Shown here piece by piece: positions 1 to 8,303 of a stretch of 64,000 nt of DNA. Every line of letters begins with the position of its first letter. The stretch's first letter is position 1. The notes under the pieces were generated by a model that was not told where the DNA came from, did not search any database, and saw only the letters and a program-made list of their open reading frames with translations. Source of the stretch: Paracidobacterium acidisoli (GTDB lineage Bacteria > Acidobacteriota > Terriglobia > Terriglobales > Acidobacteriaceae); assembly GCF_003428625.2 (NCBI RefSeq), contig NZ_QVQT02000002.1, positions 248,001-312,000 on the forward strand, given 5' to 3'. The position numbers and the translations under genes were made by a program.

Positions 1-20
1 AAGGGTGAGAAGGAAACACC

Positions 21-1124
21 TCAGCCTGCCTTTGATGTTCTCCGGCTCATCGCCGCTACCATCGCGGCGATCCGCAGCGCGGCATCGGGATGCGCCAGCG
101 AGCGTGCTCGTTCTCCCATCGCCGCCAGAGCCGCGGCGTTGTCGAGCAGCTCGCGCAGCGTGGCCTCCAGCAGCGACGGCGTCAGATCGGCCTCGATCAG
201 CATCTTCGCCGCACCCGCCCCGGCCATGACCTCGGCGTTCTTCCGCTGATGATCGTCGGCGGCCTGGGGAAACGGCACCAGCACCGCCGGCTTGCCCGCC
301 GCGCACAGCTCCGCCACCGTAGAGGCTCCGCTCCGCGCCAGCACCAGATCCGCCGCCTCGAAGCGCCGCGGCATGTCATCGAGAAAGGCGTGCACCTGCC
401 ATCGCTCCGGCGGCGCGCCGCTCGCCTCATACGCCGCCAGCGTCGTCTCCGCGTGCCGCGCGCCCGCCTGATGCAGAATCGTCAGCCCCGGCACCGCATC
501 GAGCAGCGGCGCCGCAATCTTCGGCAGGATCGTGTTCAGCACCCGCGCTCCCTGGCTGCCGCCAAAGACCAGCAGGTGCGGAGGCTCTGCCGCCAGCCGC
601 GGCGTGAGACGAAAGAACTCGCTGCGCACGGGAATCCCCGTCACCTGCGCATGGCGGAAATACCTTGCCGCCGGAGCAAAATTCACCGCTGCCCCGGTCA
701 CCCATCGGCCCACCAGCCGGTTCGCCAGCCCCGGCGCCGCATTCGGCTCAAAGGCCAGCGCCGGAATCCTCTCGAGAATCGCCGCGCCCATCGCCGGGCC
801 CGAGGCATAACCGCCCACACCCACCACGGCATGCGGATGAAAATCCCGCAGCAGCCGCATGCAGCGCATTATGCCGAGCGGCAGATCGAGCAGCGTGCGC
901 GCCCGCGTCATCAGGGAAACATTTTTCAGCTGCCCCACCTGGATCAGCTCCAGACGGTAGCCCGCCTGCGGCACCAGCCGCGACTCCAGCCCCCTCGGCG
1001 AGCCGATGAACAGCATCTCCGCCGCGAAGGCCGACTTGAGCTCGTCGGCAATCGCCAGCGCCGGAATAATGTGTCCGCCCGTGCCGCCGCCGGCAATCAC
1101 AACCCGCATCGTTCTCTCACTCAT
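21..1124 (-). CDS. murG: MurG, lipid II synthase (GlcNAc transferase)
   Basis: This 367-residue protein is a peripheral inner-membrane glycosyltransferase (GT28). It adds GlcNAc from UDP-GlcNAc to lipid I, giving lipid II for peptidoglycan. The N-terminus has the glycine-rich GGGTGGHI loop at residues 11-18. The C-terminal half has the donor-site segments FGGSQGA (about 188-194) and RSGASTVAELCAAGKPAVLVPFP. Length is normal for the family. The usual dcw neighbour ftsW is not next to the start: a short peptide end and an IS481-type remnant lie there. The ATG overlaps the stop of that peptide (ATGAGTGA), so the gene probably once followed another cistron. Identity is secure. Confidence 0.97.
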   Translation of the reverse strand: MSERTMRVVIAGGGTGGHIIPALAIADELKSAFAAEMLFIGSPRGLESRLVPQAGYRLELIQVGQLKNVSLMTRARTLLDLPLGIMRCMRLLRDFHPHAVVGVGGYASGPAMGAAILERIPALAFEPNAAPGLANRLVGRWVTGAAVNFAPAARYFRHAQVTGIPVRSEFFRLTPRLAAEPPHLLVFGGSQGARVLNTILPKIAAPLLDAVPGLTILHQAGARHAETTLAAYEASGAPPERWQVHAFLDDMPRRFEAADLVLARSGASTVAELCAAGKPAVLVPFPQAADDHQRKNAEVMAGAGAAKMLIEADLTPSLLEATLRELLDNAAALAAMGERARSLAHPDAALRIAAMVAAMSRRTSKAG

Positions 1125-1203
1125 GCAGAACCTTCGCGGCCAGCACCGCGCCCGGCACCGAGAACCGGATAGTGTCTCCCTCGCGCTGCGGCTTCATATC
1201 CAT
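1117..1203 (-). pseudogene. Short peptide / possible 3' end of a lost cistron overlapping murG start
   Basis: A frame open from about 1240 ends with a stop (1119-1117) inside the first codons of murG, an arrangement typical of translationally coupled genes. From the ATG at 1203 it encodes only 28 residues, MDMKPQREGDTIRF... ending in AAKVLHE. I do not recognise it. It could be the tail of the gene that preceded murG, cut off by the adjacent insertion-sequence remnant, or a small leader peptide. No Shine-Dalgarno sequence is convincing. The coding claim is weak and rests mainly on the overlap geometry. Confidence 0.3.
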
Positions 1204-1216
1204 AAAATCCTCGTCA

Positions 1217-1410
1217 CTGTGTCCCGACTCAGGAGACCAGATGGACTACCACAAGCATGCCCGACCGGCGGTTCATAGTCGAGAGCAGATGGCGAAGCAG
1301 GTTTGCGGAGAGGTTTCATGTTAAAGCGGGCCGCAGCCTGCTTCAACGTGAGCTCCCGTATGGCTGCCAAGCCGGCCGGTATCGCGATCAGGGAGTGGCT
1401 ATTTTGGTGG
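1217..1410 (+). mobile_element. Decayed IS481-type transposase N-terminus
   Basis: An ATG at 1241 opens MDYHKHARPAVHSREQMAKQ, which resembles the leucine-zipper/helix-turn-helix start of IS481-family transposases, and stops after 27 codons at 1322-1324. The continuing homology lies in other frames: LKRAAACFNVSSRMAAK in the frame of 1303, then GRYRDQGVA in the frame of 1257. At least two frameshifts therefore break the helix-turn-helix. Nothing of the catalytic DDE domain is present. The segment starting TGTGTCCCGACTC just upstream may be a remnant of the element end. It is a dead fragment between murG and a secreted hypothetical protein. Confidence 0.6.
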
Positions 1411-1424
1411 GGGCCGGCTGTAGA

Positions 1425-2006
1425 TCAGCCGCGAGGCGGCGGCGGAGTACCGAAGCGGTATTTCCCGGGTTTGGAGGGAATCGCTTCGGGCGTGTTGTTG
1501 CTGAGGTCTTTCAGGTCGAGGAGGATGTTGTTGAGAGCGTCGTCGAAGTTGCGGTCATGCGATTTCTGCAGAAGCGCGGTGTCGACGGATTCAGTCATCG
1601 CCCAGAGGATGTAGTGCGTGGCGCGGTCGTAGATGACGAGGCGGAACATCGGCACCGGATCGGAGGCGCCGTTCTGTTTGCTTCCATTCGATGGACCATT
1701 CGGCGCGGTGAGCTGGATCTCGAAAACGAGATCGGCCTGTGCGGGATCGGCGACGAGGGTGTAGCGATTCCATAATTTCAGGGCCGCGTAGAACTCGTCA
1801 TAGGGGCGGTCGGGGGTCCCGGTGAAGGGGCTGGGGAAGAGCCCGCTGTCGGCTCCGGCGTTAGAGAGGAAGACTGTCTTTGCGTTGAGGATGGCGGGCG
1901 GAACAGGCGCTGTGGGAGATGTGTCGGATGGCTGCGCGAAAGCAGTGGTGGAAATGAGGACAACGCAGAGCAGAAGAAGCAGTTCACAACGAACGGAACG
2001 CAGCAT
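1425..2006 (-). CDS. Secreted hypothetical protein
   Basis: The product has 193 residues with a clear Sec signal peptide: a hydrophobic run LLLLLCVVLI followed by an AFAQ cleavage site near residue 25. The mature part contains NAKTVFLSNAGAD and a later YTLVADPAQADLVFEIQL segment, a layout seen in small exported acidobacterial orphan proteins. I recognise no catalytic motif. It stands alone between an insertion-sequence remnant and a 546-bp gene-free region. Export to the periplasm or outside is likely; function is unknown. Confidence 0.75.
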   Translation of the reverse strand: MLRSVRCELLLLLCVVLISTTAFAQPSDTSPTAPVPPAILNAKTVFLSNAGADSGLFPSPFTGTPDRPYDEFYAALKLWNRYTLVADPAQADLVFEIQLTAPNGPSNGSKQNGASDPVPMFRLVIYDRATHYILWAMTESVDTALLQKSHDRNFDDALNNILLDLKDLSNNTPEAIPSKPGKYRFGTPPPPRG

Positions 2007-2552
2007 GGTCGATCTCCGGACAGCGGTGAAGTACGCCGCTGTTCGATGAGAAGACGAAGCGGCTTGGGGATTTGTTTCGAGGGAGGCTGGAACTCACGTT
2101 CGAGAATCCGGACCCTTCAGCTGCGCTCAGGGCAGGCGATAGAGCACCCTGGCACCCGGCTGTGAAACACGCTACGCGTGCTTCGCTCCAGGATGACAGG
2201 TCTGAGAGTGAATTGACTTCGGCCGGGTGAACAGGGGAGAGGGCGAATGGCGATGCAAAAAAGAGTCTCCAATCGGTGAAGTGCCCGTTTATGCGGCGCT
2301 GCCGTACGCGGACGGCAGCGAAGCCCGCAGATGCCGGAGGACAGGGCAGTTGCGAGAGAGCCGCGATGCTGCAGAGACGGCCATGATTGCAGCATGCGCG
2401 GCTGTCCCGAAGGTCATGTGTCCGAAAACATGTTAGAGACGGGAGGGCCGTCTCTGACGGCTTCACGGCCGCGTGTGCCGAACGCGCGACCGCGACTGCG
2501 GCATACACGGCCGGGAGGAATGCGGGCCGCGTATGCAGGGCAGAGTGATCTT
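2007..2552. other. Gene-free spacer with degenerate intergenic repeat units
   Basis: I find no convincing gene in this 546-bp stretch. Positions about 2108-2205 hold units such as CTTCAGCTGCGCTCAGGGCA and CTTCGCTCCAGGATGACAG, which resemble the 'CTTCGCTCCGCTCAGGATGACA' short repeats scattered through intergenic DNA of many soil bacteria. A long minus-strand open frame across this area has the nonsense composition these repeats give when translated. The rest is unstructured apart from small dyads near 2418-2435. Confidence 0.5.
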
Positions 2553-3161
2553 TCAGATCATCAGAGTACGCATGGGATAGAGGCCGGGTGTGCAGCTCCG
2601 TCGCTCACGCACCGGACCAGGGCAGGCACCGTGAGAGCTGCCGGGAGGATTTGGCGGCTCGGCCAGAGGCGCAGGCGTGGTCCGCGGATCGCGGGCGAGA
2701 TGGATGCTGAGAGCGGCGGCGGATTCCGTGCTGAACCGGCAGCCGGATTCGAAGCCGGGTCCGGCATCGGGCTCTGCATCAGACGATTCGCTGTCCGCGT
2801 TGTTGTCCTCCGCATTCCCGGAGAGCAGCTCGGAGGGAAAGGGTGGGATGGCGCCGAGGCGGCGCAGCATGCCGCGGATGAGCCGTCCTGCCTGGCGGTC
2901 GGAGATGCCTCCGGCTCCTTCATAAAGGAGCGAGCGGAGGACCAGGATGATATCGGAGGGAAGATGCTCGATCGGGCGCGTGGCCACGGAGCGGCGCAGA
3001 TCGCGCCAGCGCGCCATGCGGGAGTAGAGCTCGATGCGGTGGCGCGGCCTGGGACGAAGACCGCCGAGGGAGAGATGATGCCGGCAGAAATCCTGACGGC
3101 GGATGGAGACGCCACGGCATTTGCGGCCGCTGGACAGGACGAAGTTGCATTCATTGAGCAT
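2553..3161 (-). CDS. Hypothetical protein with N-terminal Cys/His cluster
   Basis: The protein has 202 residues from the ATG at 3161, chosen because AGGAG lies 8 nt upstream; an earlier in-frame ATG at 3284 would put a terminator hairpin inside the gene. The N-terminus carries a likely metal-binding cluster: C5, C15, C26 and H28-H29 in MLNECNFVL...GRKCRGVS...DFCRHH. A basic helical region (RPRHRIELYSRMARWRDLRRS) and an acidic, proline-rich low-complexity tail follow. This looks like a lineage-specific acidobacterial family, and I assign no function. A rho-independent terminator sits just upstream in its leader. Confidence 0.65.
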   Translation of the reverse strand: MLNECNFVLSSGRKCRGVSIRRQDFCRHHLSLGGLRPRPRHRIELYSRMARWRDLRRSVATRPIEHLPSDIILVLRSLLYEGAGGISDRQAGRLIRGMLRRLGAIPPFPSELLSGNAEDNNADSESSDAEPDAGPGFESGCRFSTESAAALSIHLARDPRTTPAPLAEPPNPPGSSHGACPGPVRERRSCTPGLYPMRTLMI

Positions 3162-3178
3162 GGGGAGGTTCTCCTGAA

Positions 3179-3206
3179 ATAAAAAAGCCCGGCCGAAGCC
3201 GGGCTT
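3179..3206 (-). terminator. Rho-independent terminator in the leader of the 3161 gene
   Basis: AAGCCCGGC (3198-3206 read on the minus strand), a TTCG loop and GCCGGGCTT form a 9-bp stem followed by a T-run on the minus strand. It lies 18 nt upstream of the start codon at 3161, with no minus-strand gene before it. It either ends an unseen short transcript or acts as an attenuator. Confidence 0.7.
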
Positions 3207-3402
3207 GTGTCTCTGTTTTCCATTGTAGAAGGCAGCGAAAAACTCTATGCCAAATTTGTGCGCCAACAACCGGCCTGTTTTCAATTAGTTAGAAAATAAA
3301 TTTCATCGAGGGGCTTGACAGAAAACAGAGTGCGGCACGAAGACGGGGTGCCTGCGGCCCTGCGACGGGTTTTCCTCCGGATCGCGCAGAGCCGATTCGC
3401 CT

Positions 3403-3408
3403 TACAAT
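3403..3408 (+). promoter_or_regulatory. -10 element, probable leaderless promoter
   Basis: TACAAT lies 6 nt before the ATG at 3415, so transcription would start at or next to the start codon. There is no good -35 at 16-18 bp. A TTGACA occurs at 3314-3319 but is too far away to pair with it. Confidence 0.5.
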
Positions 3409-3414
3409 CGGTTC

Positions 3415-4473
3415 ATGCTGCTCGAAGGCATCTTCATCCCGGTAACGACTCCTTTTTATCCCGATGGAAAACTGTATCTCCGCAAGCTGGAGCATAATCT
3501 CGACCGCTACTCGCGCACGCCGGTGGCGGGTCTGGTAGTGCTGGGGTCGACCGGCGAAGCAGTGATGCTGAGCGATGAGGAGACGCGCCATGTGCTGCAC
3601 ACGGCGCGGTCGGCCGCGGCTCCGGACAAGGTGCTGGTGGCGGGCGTGGGGCGCGAGAGTCTCCAGGAGACGCTGCACCTGGCCGAGTATGCCGCCGAGC
3701 AGAAGTACGATGCGGTGATGGTGCGCACGCCGCACTACTACGGCGCGCAGATGGGCGCGCTGGAGATGTTGACCTGGTATCGCGCGCTGGCCGACCGCTC
3801 GCCGCTGCCGGTGGTGCTGTACAGCATTCCGAAGTTCACGCACTACGAGCTGCCGGTGGAGGTGGTGGCGGAGCTGGCGCAGCATCCGAACATCATCGGC
3901 ATCAAGGATTCGAGCGGAAGCGTGGAGCGGCTGAAGGCGCTGATGGCGGCGACGGGGAATGCTCCGAAGCGCACGGTCTCGGTCACGACGATCTTCACGG
4001 CGATTACCGGACGCATGCTGCTGGATCAGCCGCTGGCTCCGGCGAATTTTGTGCCGGCCGATATTCTGGGCACGGATGCGGCCGCGGTGGCGGTGGCTCC
4101 GCCGAGAGAAGCGATCAAAATGCGCTCGAAGGAGATCGGCTTTCAGGTGCTGAACGGCTCGACGGAGAGGCTGCTGGACGGGCTGGAGGCGGGATCGCCG
4201 GGCGCGGTGCTGAGCTTTGCGGCGTGCGCTCCGCAGGCCTGCCAGGAGGTGTACACGGCCTGGAAGGATAACGATCCGAAGCTGGCGCGTGAGAAGCAGG
4301 AGCGCGTCTTCGGCGCGGCGCGGCTGGTGGCCAGCCGGTACGGCATTCCGGGCATCAAGCATGGCTGCGATCTGAACGGCTACTATGGCGGGCGACCGCG
4401 GATTCCTTTGCTGCCATTGAATGCAGAGCAGCAGGCGGAGGTCGCTGAGGCGATGGCGGATACGCGCAATTAG
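3415..4473 (+). CDS. DapA/HOGA-family aldolase with an internal insertion
   Basis: The 352-residue protein is a (beta/alpha)8 class I lyase/aldolase. Visible motifs are GSTGE (about 45-49), the Tyr of VVLYSIPKFT, the Schiff-base Lys of IIGIKDSSGS and a C-terminal YGIPGIKHGC...GYYGG that matches 4-hydroxy-2-oxoglutarate aldolases (HOGA type) better than lysine-pathway DapA. Members usually have 290-320 residues. Here roughly 50-55 extra residues (from APKRTVSVTT to KMRSKEIG) sit between the schiff-base strand and the QVLNGS strand. No lysine-pathway genes are nearby. Substrate is uncertain: a 2-keto-acid aldolase role is likely, dihydrodipicolinate synthase less so. Confidence 0.85.
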   Translation: MLLEGIFIPVTTPFYPDGKLYLRKLEHNLDRYSRTPVAGLVVLGSTGEAVMLSDEETRHVLHTARSAAAPDKVLVAGVGRESLQETLHLAEYAAEQKYDAVMVRTPHYYGAQMGALEMLTWYRALADRSPLPVVLYSIPKFTHYELPVEVVAELAQHPNIIGIKDSSGSVERLKALMAATGNAPKRTVSVTTIFTAITGRMLLDQPLAPANFVPADILGTDAAAVAVAPPREAIKMRSKEIGFQVLNGSTERLLDGLEAGSPGAVLSFAACAPQACQEVYTAWKDNDPKLAREKQERVFGAARLVASRYGIPGIKHGCDLNGYYGGRPRIPLLPLNAEQQAEVAEAMADTRN

Positions 4474-4589
4474 GCGGGTCCACTTAGACGGCTTGGGCGG
4501 AGAATCGTCATTCAGCGCGGGATTTCTGCCGTTTACGAAATCAATTCGTGTTCCGAATGATATGTGCGTTCCTGCACTCTCCGCATCGC

Positions 4590-4595
4590 TATAAT
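4590..4595 (+). promoter_or_regulatory. -10 box of the korAB promoter
   Basis: A perfect TATAAT lies 58 bp before korA. The -35 region is weak. An AAGGGA Shine-Dalgarno precedes the ATG at 4654, so this transcript has an ordinary leader. Confidence 0.55.
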
Positions 4596-4653
4596 GAATA
4601 AAAGAAAGAGAAATTTTCCTTTCCAATCTCCGATCTGAAGGGAACAGCGCCAC

Positions 4654-6504
4654 ATGGCGACAACAAACGCCAGCGCACCGTCCGCGCAGGGCGAGTCCGC
4701 AGCAGGCAGTACAACCAGGCCTGTAGTCAACGACTTCAGCATTCAGGTTGCCACGGTCAACGGTTCAGGTTCGCAGTCAGCGAACGCGGTGCTTCTGAAG
4801 AGCATCTTTGGCATGGGCATTCCGGTCAGCGGCAAGAATCTCTTCCCGTCGAACATTGCCGGACTGCCGACCTGGTACACCATCCGCGCCAGCAAACATG
4901 GTTATGTTGCGCGCAAAAAAGATATCGACATTCTCGTGGCGATGAATCCGGAGACGGCGAAGGATGACATTCTGTCGCTGCGCGCCGGCTCGGTCGCGAT
5001 CTACGAGGAAGGGCTGAACCTGCAGCAGTACCGCGAAGACGTGATCTGTTATCCGGTGCCTTTCGACAAGCTGACGGCGCAGGTGTGTCCCGAGGCGAAG
5101 CTGCGCAAGCTGGTCCGCAACATGATCTATGTCGGCGTGGTCGCGAAGCTGACGCAGATGGACATGGCGGTGGTGGAAGCCGCGGTGCGGCGCCAGTTCG
5201 CGAAGAAGCAGAAGGCCGCGGACCTGAACTGGGGCGCGGTGCAGGCCGGCTACGACTACACGACGCAGTCGCTGACCAAGCACGATCCGTTCGTGCTGGA
5301 GCGGATGCACGCGACGGAAGGCAAGATCATCATCGACGGCAATGCCGCGGCGGCGCTGGGCGCGATGTTCGCCGGCGTCACGGTGGTGACCTGGTATCCG
5401 ATCACGCCTTCGTCCTCGGTGGTCGAGCAGCTGATCGATTATCTGAAGAAGTACCGCGTGGAGCAGGACGGCAAGGCGAGCTTTGCCGTGGTGCAGGCCG
5501 AAGACGAGCTGGCTGCGGTCGGCATGGTGCTGGGCGCGGGCTGGGCCGGCGCACGCTCGATGACGGCGACCTCGGGACCGGGCATCTCGCTGATGGCGGA
5601 GTTTGCCGGACTGGGCTACTTTTCCGAGCTGCCGGGCGTGATCTTCGACGTGCAGCGCGTGGGGCCCTCGACCGGCCTGCCGACGCGCACGATGCAGGGC
5701 GATCTGCTGTCGATCGCGTATCTGTCGCACGGCGACACGAAGCACGTGATGCTGCTGCCGGGCAGCGTGAAGGAGTGCTTCGAGTTCGGCGGCGCGGCCT
5801 TCGATCTGGCCGAGCAGCTGCAGACGCCGATCTTCGTGCTGTCGGATCTGGATCTGGGCATGAACAACTGGATGTCGGAGCCGTTCGATTATCCGGAGAC
5901 GCCGATTCAGCGCGGCAAGGTGCTGACGGCGGAAGACCTGAAGCGGCTGGGCGGCTTCGGACGCTACAAGGACGTGGACGGCGACGGAATTCCGTACCGC
6001 ACGCTGCCGGGAACCGATCATCCGAAGGCGGCGTACTTTACGCGCGGCAGCGGCCACAACGAACAGGCGCTGTACACGGAGCGTCCGGACGATTACCAGA
6101 ACCTGATGGAGCGGCTGAACCGCAAGTTCGACACGGCGCGCACAATGGTGCCGGCTCCGGTGGTGGTGCAGAACGGCAAATCGAAGATCGGCATCATCGC
6201 CTTCGGCACGTCGGACTTCGCCGTGACAGAGAGCCGTGATCAGATGAAGAAGGAATACGGCCTCGAGGTCGATTACCTGCGCCTGCGCGCGTGGCCCTTC
6301 ACGCCCGAGGTGCTGGACTTCGTCGCGTCGCATGAGCGGGTGTATGTGGTCGAGCAGAACCGCGATGCGCAGATGCTGAGCCTGCTGAAACTGGATCTTC
6401 CGGCGGAAGAGACGGTGCGGCTGCGCAGCGTTCGCCACTTCAACGGTCTGCCGATCGACGCGCGCTCGGTTACGGACGAAATTGTTCTGCAGGAAGGAAT
6501 CTGA
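4654..6504 (+). CDS. korA: 2-oxoacid:ferredoxin oxidoreductase, fused gamma-alpha subunit
   Basis: The 616-residue cytoplasmic subunit belongs to the 2-oxoglutarate/2-oxoacid:ferredoxin oxidoreductase family, which makes acyl-CoA, CO2 and reduced ferredoxin. Residues about 30-215 form the gamma domain (GSQSANAVLLKSIFGMG, then a KHGYVARK loop). From about 225 the alpha (pyrimidine-binding) domain follows, with GNAAAALGAMFAGV, TWYPITPSS, QAEDELAAVGM and ATSGPGISLM. The beta subunit begins 3 bp after its stop. This two-subunit KorAB form replaces or supplements the 2-oxoglutarate dehydrogenase complex in the TCA cycle. The gene symbol follows family usage; pyruvate as substrate is not excluded. 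Confidence 0.9.
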   Translation: MATTNASAPSAQGESAAGSTTRPVVNDFSIQVATVNGSGSQSANAVLLKSIFGMGIPVSGKNLFPSNIAGLPTWYTIRASKHGYVARKKDIDILVAMNPETAKDDILSLRAGSVAIYEEGLNLQQYREDVICYPVPFDKLTAQVCPEAKLRKLVRNMIYVGVVAKLTQMDMAVVEAAVRRQFAKKQKAADLNWGAVQAGYDYTTQSLTKHDPFVLERMHATEGKIIIDGNAAAALGAMFAGVTVVTWYPITPSSSVVEQLIDYLKKYRVEQDGKASFAVVQAEDELAAVGMVLGAGWAGARSMTATSGPGISLMAEFAGLGYFSELPGVIFDVQRVGPSTGLPTRTMQGDLLSIAYLSHGDTKHVMLLPGSVKECFEFGGAAFDLAEQLQTPIFVLSDLDLGMNNWMSEPFDYPETPIQRGKVLTAEDLKRLGGFGRYKDVDGDGIPYRTLPGTDHPKAAYFTRGSGHNEQALYTERPDDYQNLMERLNRKFDTARTMVPAPVVVQNGKSKIGIIAFGTSDFAVTESRDQMKKEYGLEVDYLRLRAWPFTPEVLDFVASHERVYVVEQNRDAQMLSLLKLDLPAEETVRLRSVRHFNGLPIDARSVTDEIVLQEGI

Positions 6505-6507
6505 CCT

Positions 6508-7554
6508 ATGGCAACGACTGCGACACCTCCTCCCGCACCGAAAGTGAATCGTATCGGCCTGCCGGTCCTCGACTATCGCGGCGGCAAGACGACGCTGTGC
6601 GCCGGCTGCGGCCACAATGCGATCTCCGAGCGCATCATCGATTCGCTGTATGAGATGGGCATTCAGCCGGAGCGGGTGATGAAGCTCTCCGGCATCGGCT
6701 GCTCGTCGAAGAGCCCGGCGTACTTTCTTTCGCGCGCGCACAGCTTCAACAGCGTGCACGGACGCATGCCCTCGGTGGCGACGGGCGCGCTGCTGGCGAA
6801 CAAGACGATGATGGGCCTCGGCGTCTCCGGCGACGGCGACACGGCCTCGATTGGTATGGGCCAGTTCGTGCACCTGATGCGCCGCAACCTGCCGATGATC
6901 TACATCATCGAGGACAACGGCGTGTACGGGCTGACCAAAGGCCAGTTCTCGGCGACGGCCGATCTGGGCTCGAAGCTGAAGACGGGCGTCATCAACGATC
7001 TGCCGGCGATCGATACCTGCGCTCTGGCGATTCAGCTGGGCGCGACCTTCGTGGGCCGCTCCTTCTCAGGCGACAAGAAGCAGCTTTCGGCGATGCTGAA
7101 GGCGGCGATTGCGCACAAGGGCACGGTGATGCTCGACGTGATCTCGCCCTGCGTGACCTTCAACGATCACGAAGGATCGACGAAGAGCTACAAGTACATG
7201 CAGGAACACGAAGAGGCCATCGCCGAAGTGGGCTTTGTGCCGCACTTCGAGGACATCAGCGTGGACTACGATGCGGGCTCGACCTTCGACGTGCGCATGC
7301 ACGACGGATCGCACCTGCGTCTGCACAAGCTGCATGAGAACTACAACCCGACCGATCGCGTGCAGGCCGTGAAGGCGCTGATGGAAGCACACGAAAAGGG
7401 CGAGGTGCTGACCGGCGTCTTCTATATCGATCCGGAGAAGCCGACGTTTACGGAGCTGCTGAACATGGTCGACGATCCGCTGGCGACGCTGCCGCAGGAG
7501 CGCACCCGGCCCTCAAAGCAGGTTCTGGACGAGATCATGAACCGGCTGAAGTAA
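6508..7554 (+). CDS. korB: 2-oxoacid:ferredoxin oxidoreductase, beta subunit
   Basis: The beta subunit (348 residues) binds thiamine diphosphate and the [4Fe-4S] cluster. LCAGCGHNAI near residue 31 supplies two cluster cysteines, GIGCSSKSP a third, and ISPCVTFND a fourth near residue 210. VSGDGDTASIGMGQF followed by EDNGVYGLTKGQ is the TPP/Mg motif. It is 3 bp behind the alpha subunit, so the pair is one operon, and it ends at a strong terminator. The Leu/Thr residues around the substrate loop do not let me choose between 2-oxoglutarate and related acids; KorB fits the length and partner architecture. Confidence 0.9.
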   Translation: MATTATPPPAPKVNRIGLPVLDYRGGKTTLCAGCGHNAISERIIDSLYEMGIQPERVMKLSGIGCSSKSPAYFLSRAHSFNSVHGRMPSVATGALLANKTMMGLGVSGDGDTASIGMGQFVHLMRRNLPMIYIIEDNGVYGLTKGQFSATADLGSKLKTGVINDLPAIDTCALAIQLGATFVGRSFSGDKKQLSAMLKAAIAHKGTVMLDVISPCVTFNDHEGSTKSYKYMQEHEEAIAEVGFVPHFEDISVDYDAGSTFDVRMHDGSHLRLHKLHENYNPTDRVQAVKALMEAHEKGEVLTGVFYIDPEKPTFTELLNMVDDPLATLPQERTRPSKQVLDEIMNRLK

Positions 7555-7580
7555 CCTTCGTAACAGCGAAACAGCAGGAA

Positions 7581-7614
7581 AGAGCCGCATTTCGTACGAT
7601 GTGCGGCTCTTTTT
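7581..7614 (+). terminator. Terminator of korAB
   Basis: AGAGCCGCA (7581-7589) pairs with TGCGGCTCT (7602-7610), followed directly by TTTTT. It ends the korAB transcript. Confidence 0.85.
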
Positions 7615-7678
7615 GCGTCTGCGCGGAAGGCGGAACGCATCCAAGCGTACGTAAGGTCGTCGTACCGAGGGGATTACC

Positions 7679-8191
7679 ATGCGCGGTATTTACCTTGTGT
7701 TATGCGGTCTGCTTCTGCTGCCTTTGTCCGGACTGGCTCAAACCGGAATCTACGCCACCTTCAGCGCCTCCGATTACAACCTGCCCAATGTGGACTGGCA
7801 GTATGGTCCAACGGTCGGTCTTTACCATGAGTTCGGGGCGATACCGTTTTTGGGGGTCGGCTTCGATGTCCGCGCCCAGTTTCTGGGATCGGGATCGAGC
7901 CAGATCTACAGCGGGCTTCTCGGCCCGCGTGTCTCCCTGCATCCGCATCTTCTTCCGGTGAAGCCGTATGTCGAGGCACTGGGCGGCGCCGGCGATGTGA
8001 ACGTGGGCGAGGGAGTCGCGAATGCCAGCGATACGGCCTTCGAGTATCAGCTGGTGGCGGGCGCCGACGTCACGATCTTTCCGCGCATCGACTGGCGGGT
8101 CGCGGAATTTTCCTACGGCGGCTTCGCCAACCTGGGGGAGAATCTTCACCCCAGAACGCTGGGCACGGGGATCGTGATTCGATTGCCGTAA
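7679..8191 (+). CDS. Small outer-membrane beta-barrel-like protein
   Basis: The product has 170 residues with a signal peptide (LVLCGLLLLPLSGLAQ, cleavage near residue 20). The mature part alternates hydrophobic and polar residues in short strands with glycine turns, for example GPTVGLYHEFG, GLLGPRVSLHPH and QLVAGADVTIFP. It ends in a strand typical of 8-stranded porin-like barrels. A GAGGGG-like ribosome site precedes the ATG. Outer-membrane location is inferred. There is no neighbour that suggests a task, since it lies between korAB and a convergent HbpS-like gene. Confidence 0.7.
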   Translation: MRGIYLVLCGLLLLPLSGLAQTGIYATFSASDYNLPNVDWQYGPTVGLYHEFGAIPFLGVGFDVRAQFLGSGSSQIYSGLLGPRVSLHPHLLPVKPYVEALGGAGDVNVGEGVANASDTAFEYQLVAGADVTIFPRIDWRVAEFSYGGFANLGENLHPRTLGTGIVIRLP

Positions 8192-8226
8192 CGCAGCAGC
8201 CACCCAGAGGACAGCGCCCGAGGCAA

Positions 8227-8259
8227 AAGCGAAGCCCCGCGCGAGGCGGGGCTGTCGCT
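8227..8259. terminator. Bidirectional terminator between convergent genes
   Basis: GCCCCGC and GCGGGGC form the core stem, extended by AGCGA/TCGCT with bulges. It lies between the stops of the beta-barrel gene (8191) and the HbpS-like gene (8304), with short T-rich tails on both strands. Confidence 0.65.
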
Positions 8260-8303
8260 TTGAATCAACTCTTCGAAGGACTTCTCCGAAGAACGTATGC
8301 GAA

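Noticed and set aside
1984-2508. 174-codon minus-strand frame
   Set aside because: Its sequence is what the intergenic repeat units give when translated (GALSPALSAAEGSG type); no start signals.
4777-6873. 698-codon open frame antisense to korAB
   Set aside because: Low-complexity Arg/His/Ala composition and no domain; it mirrors the codon bias of the real genes.
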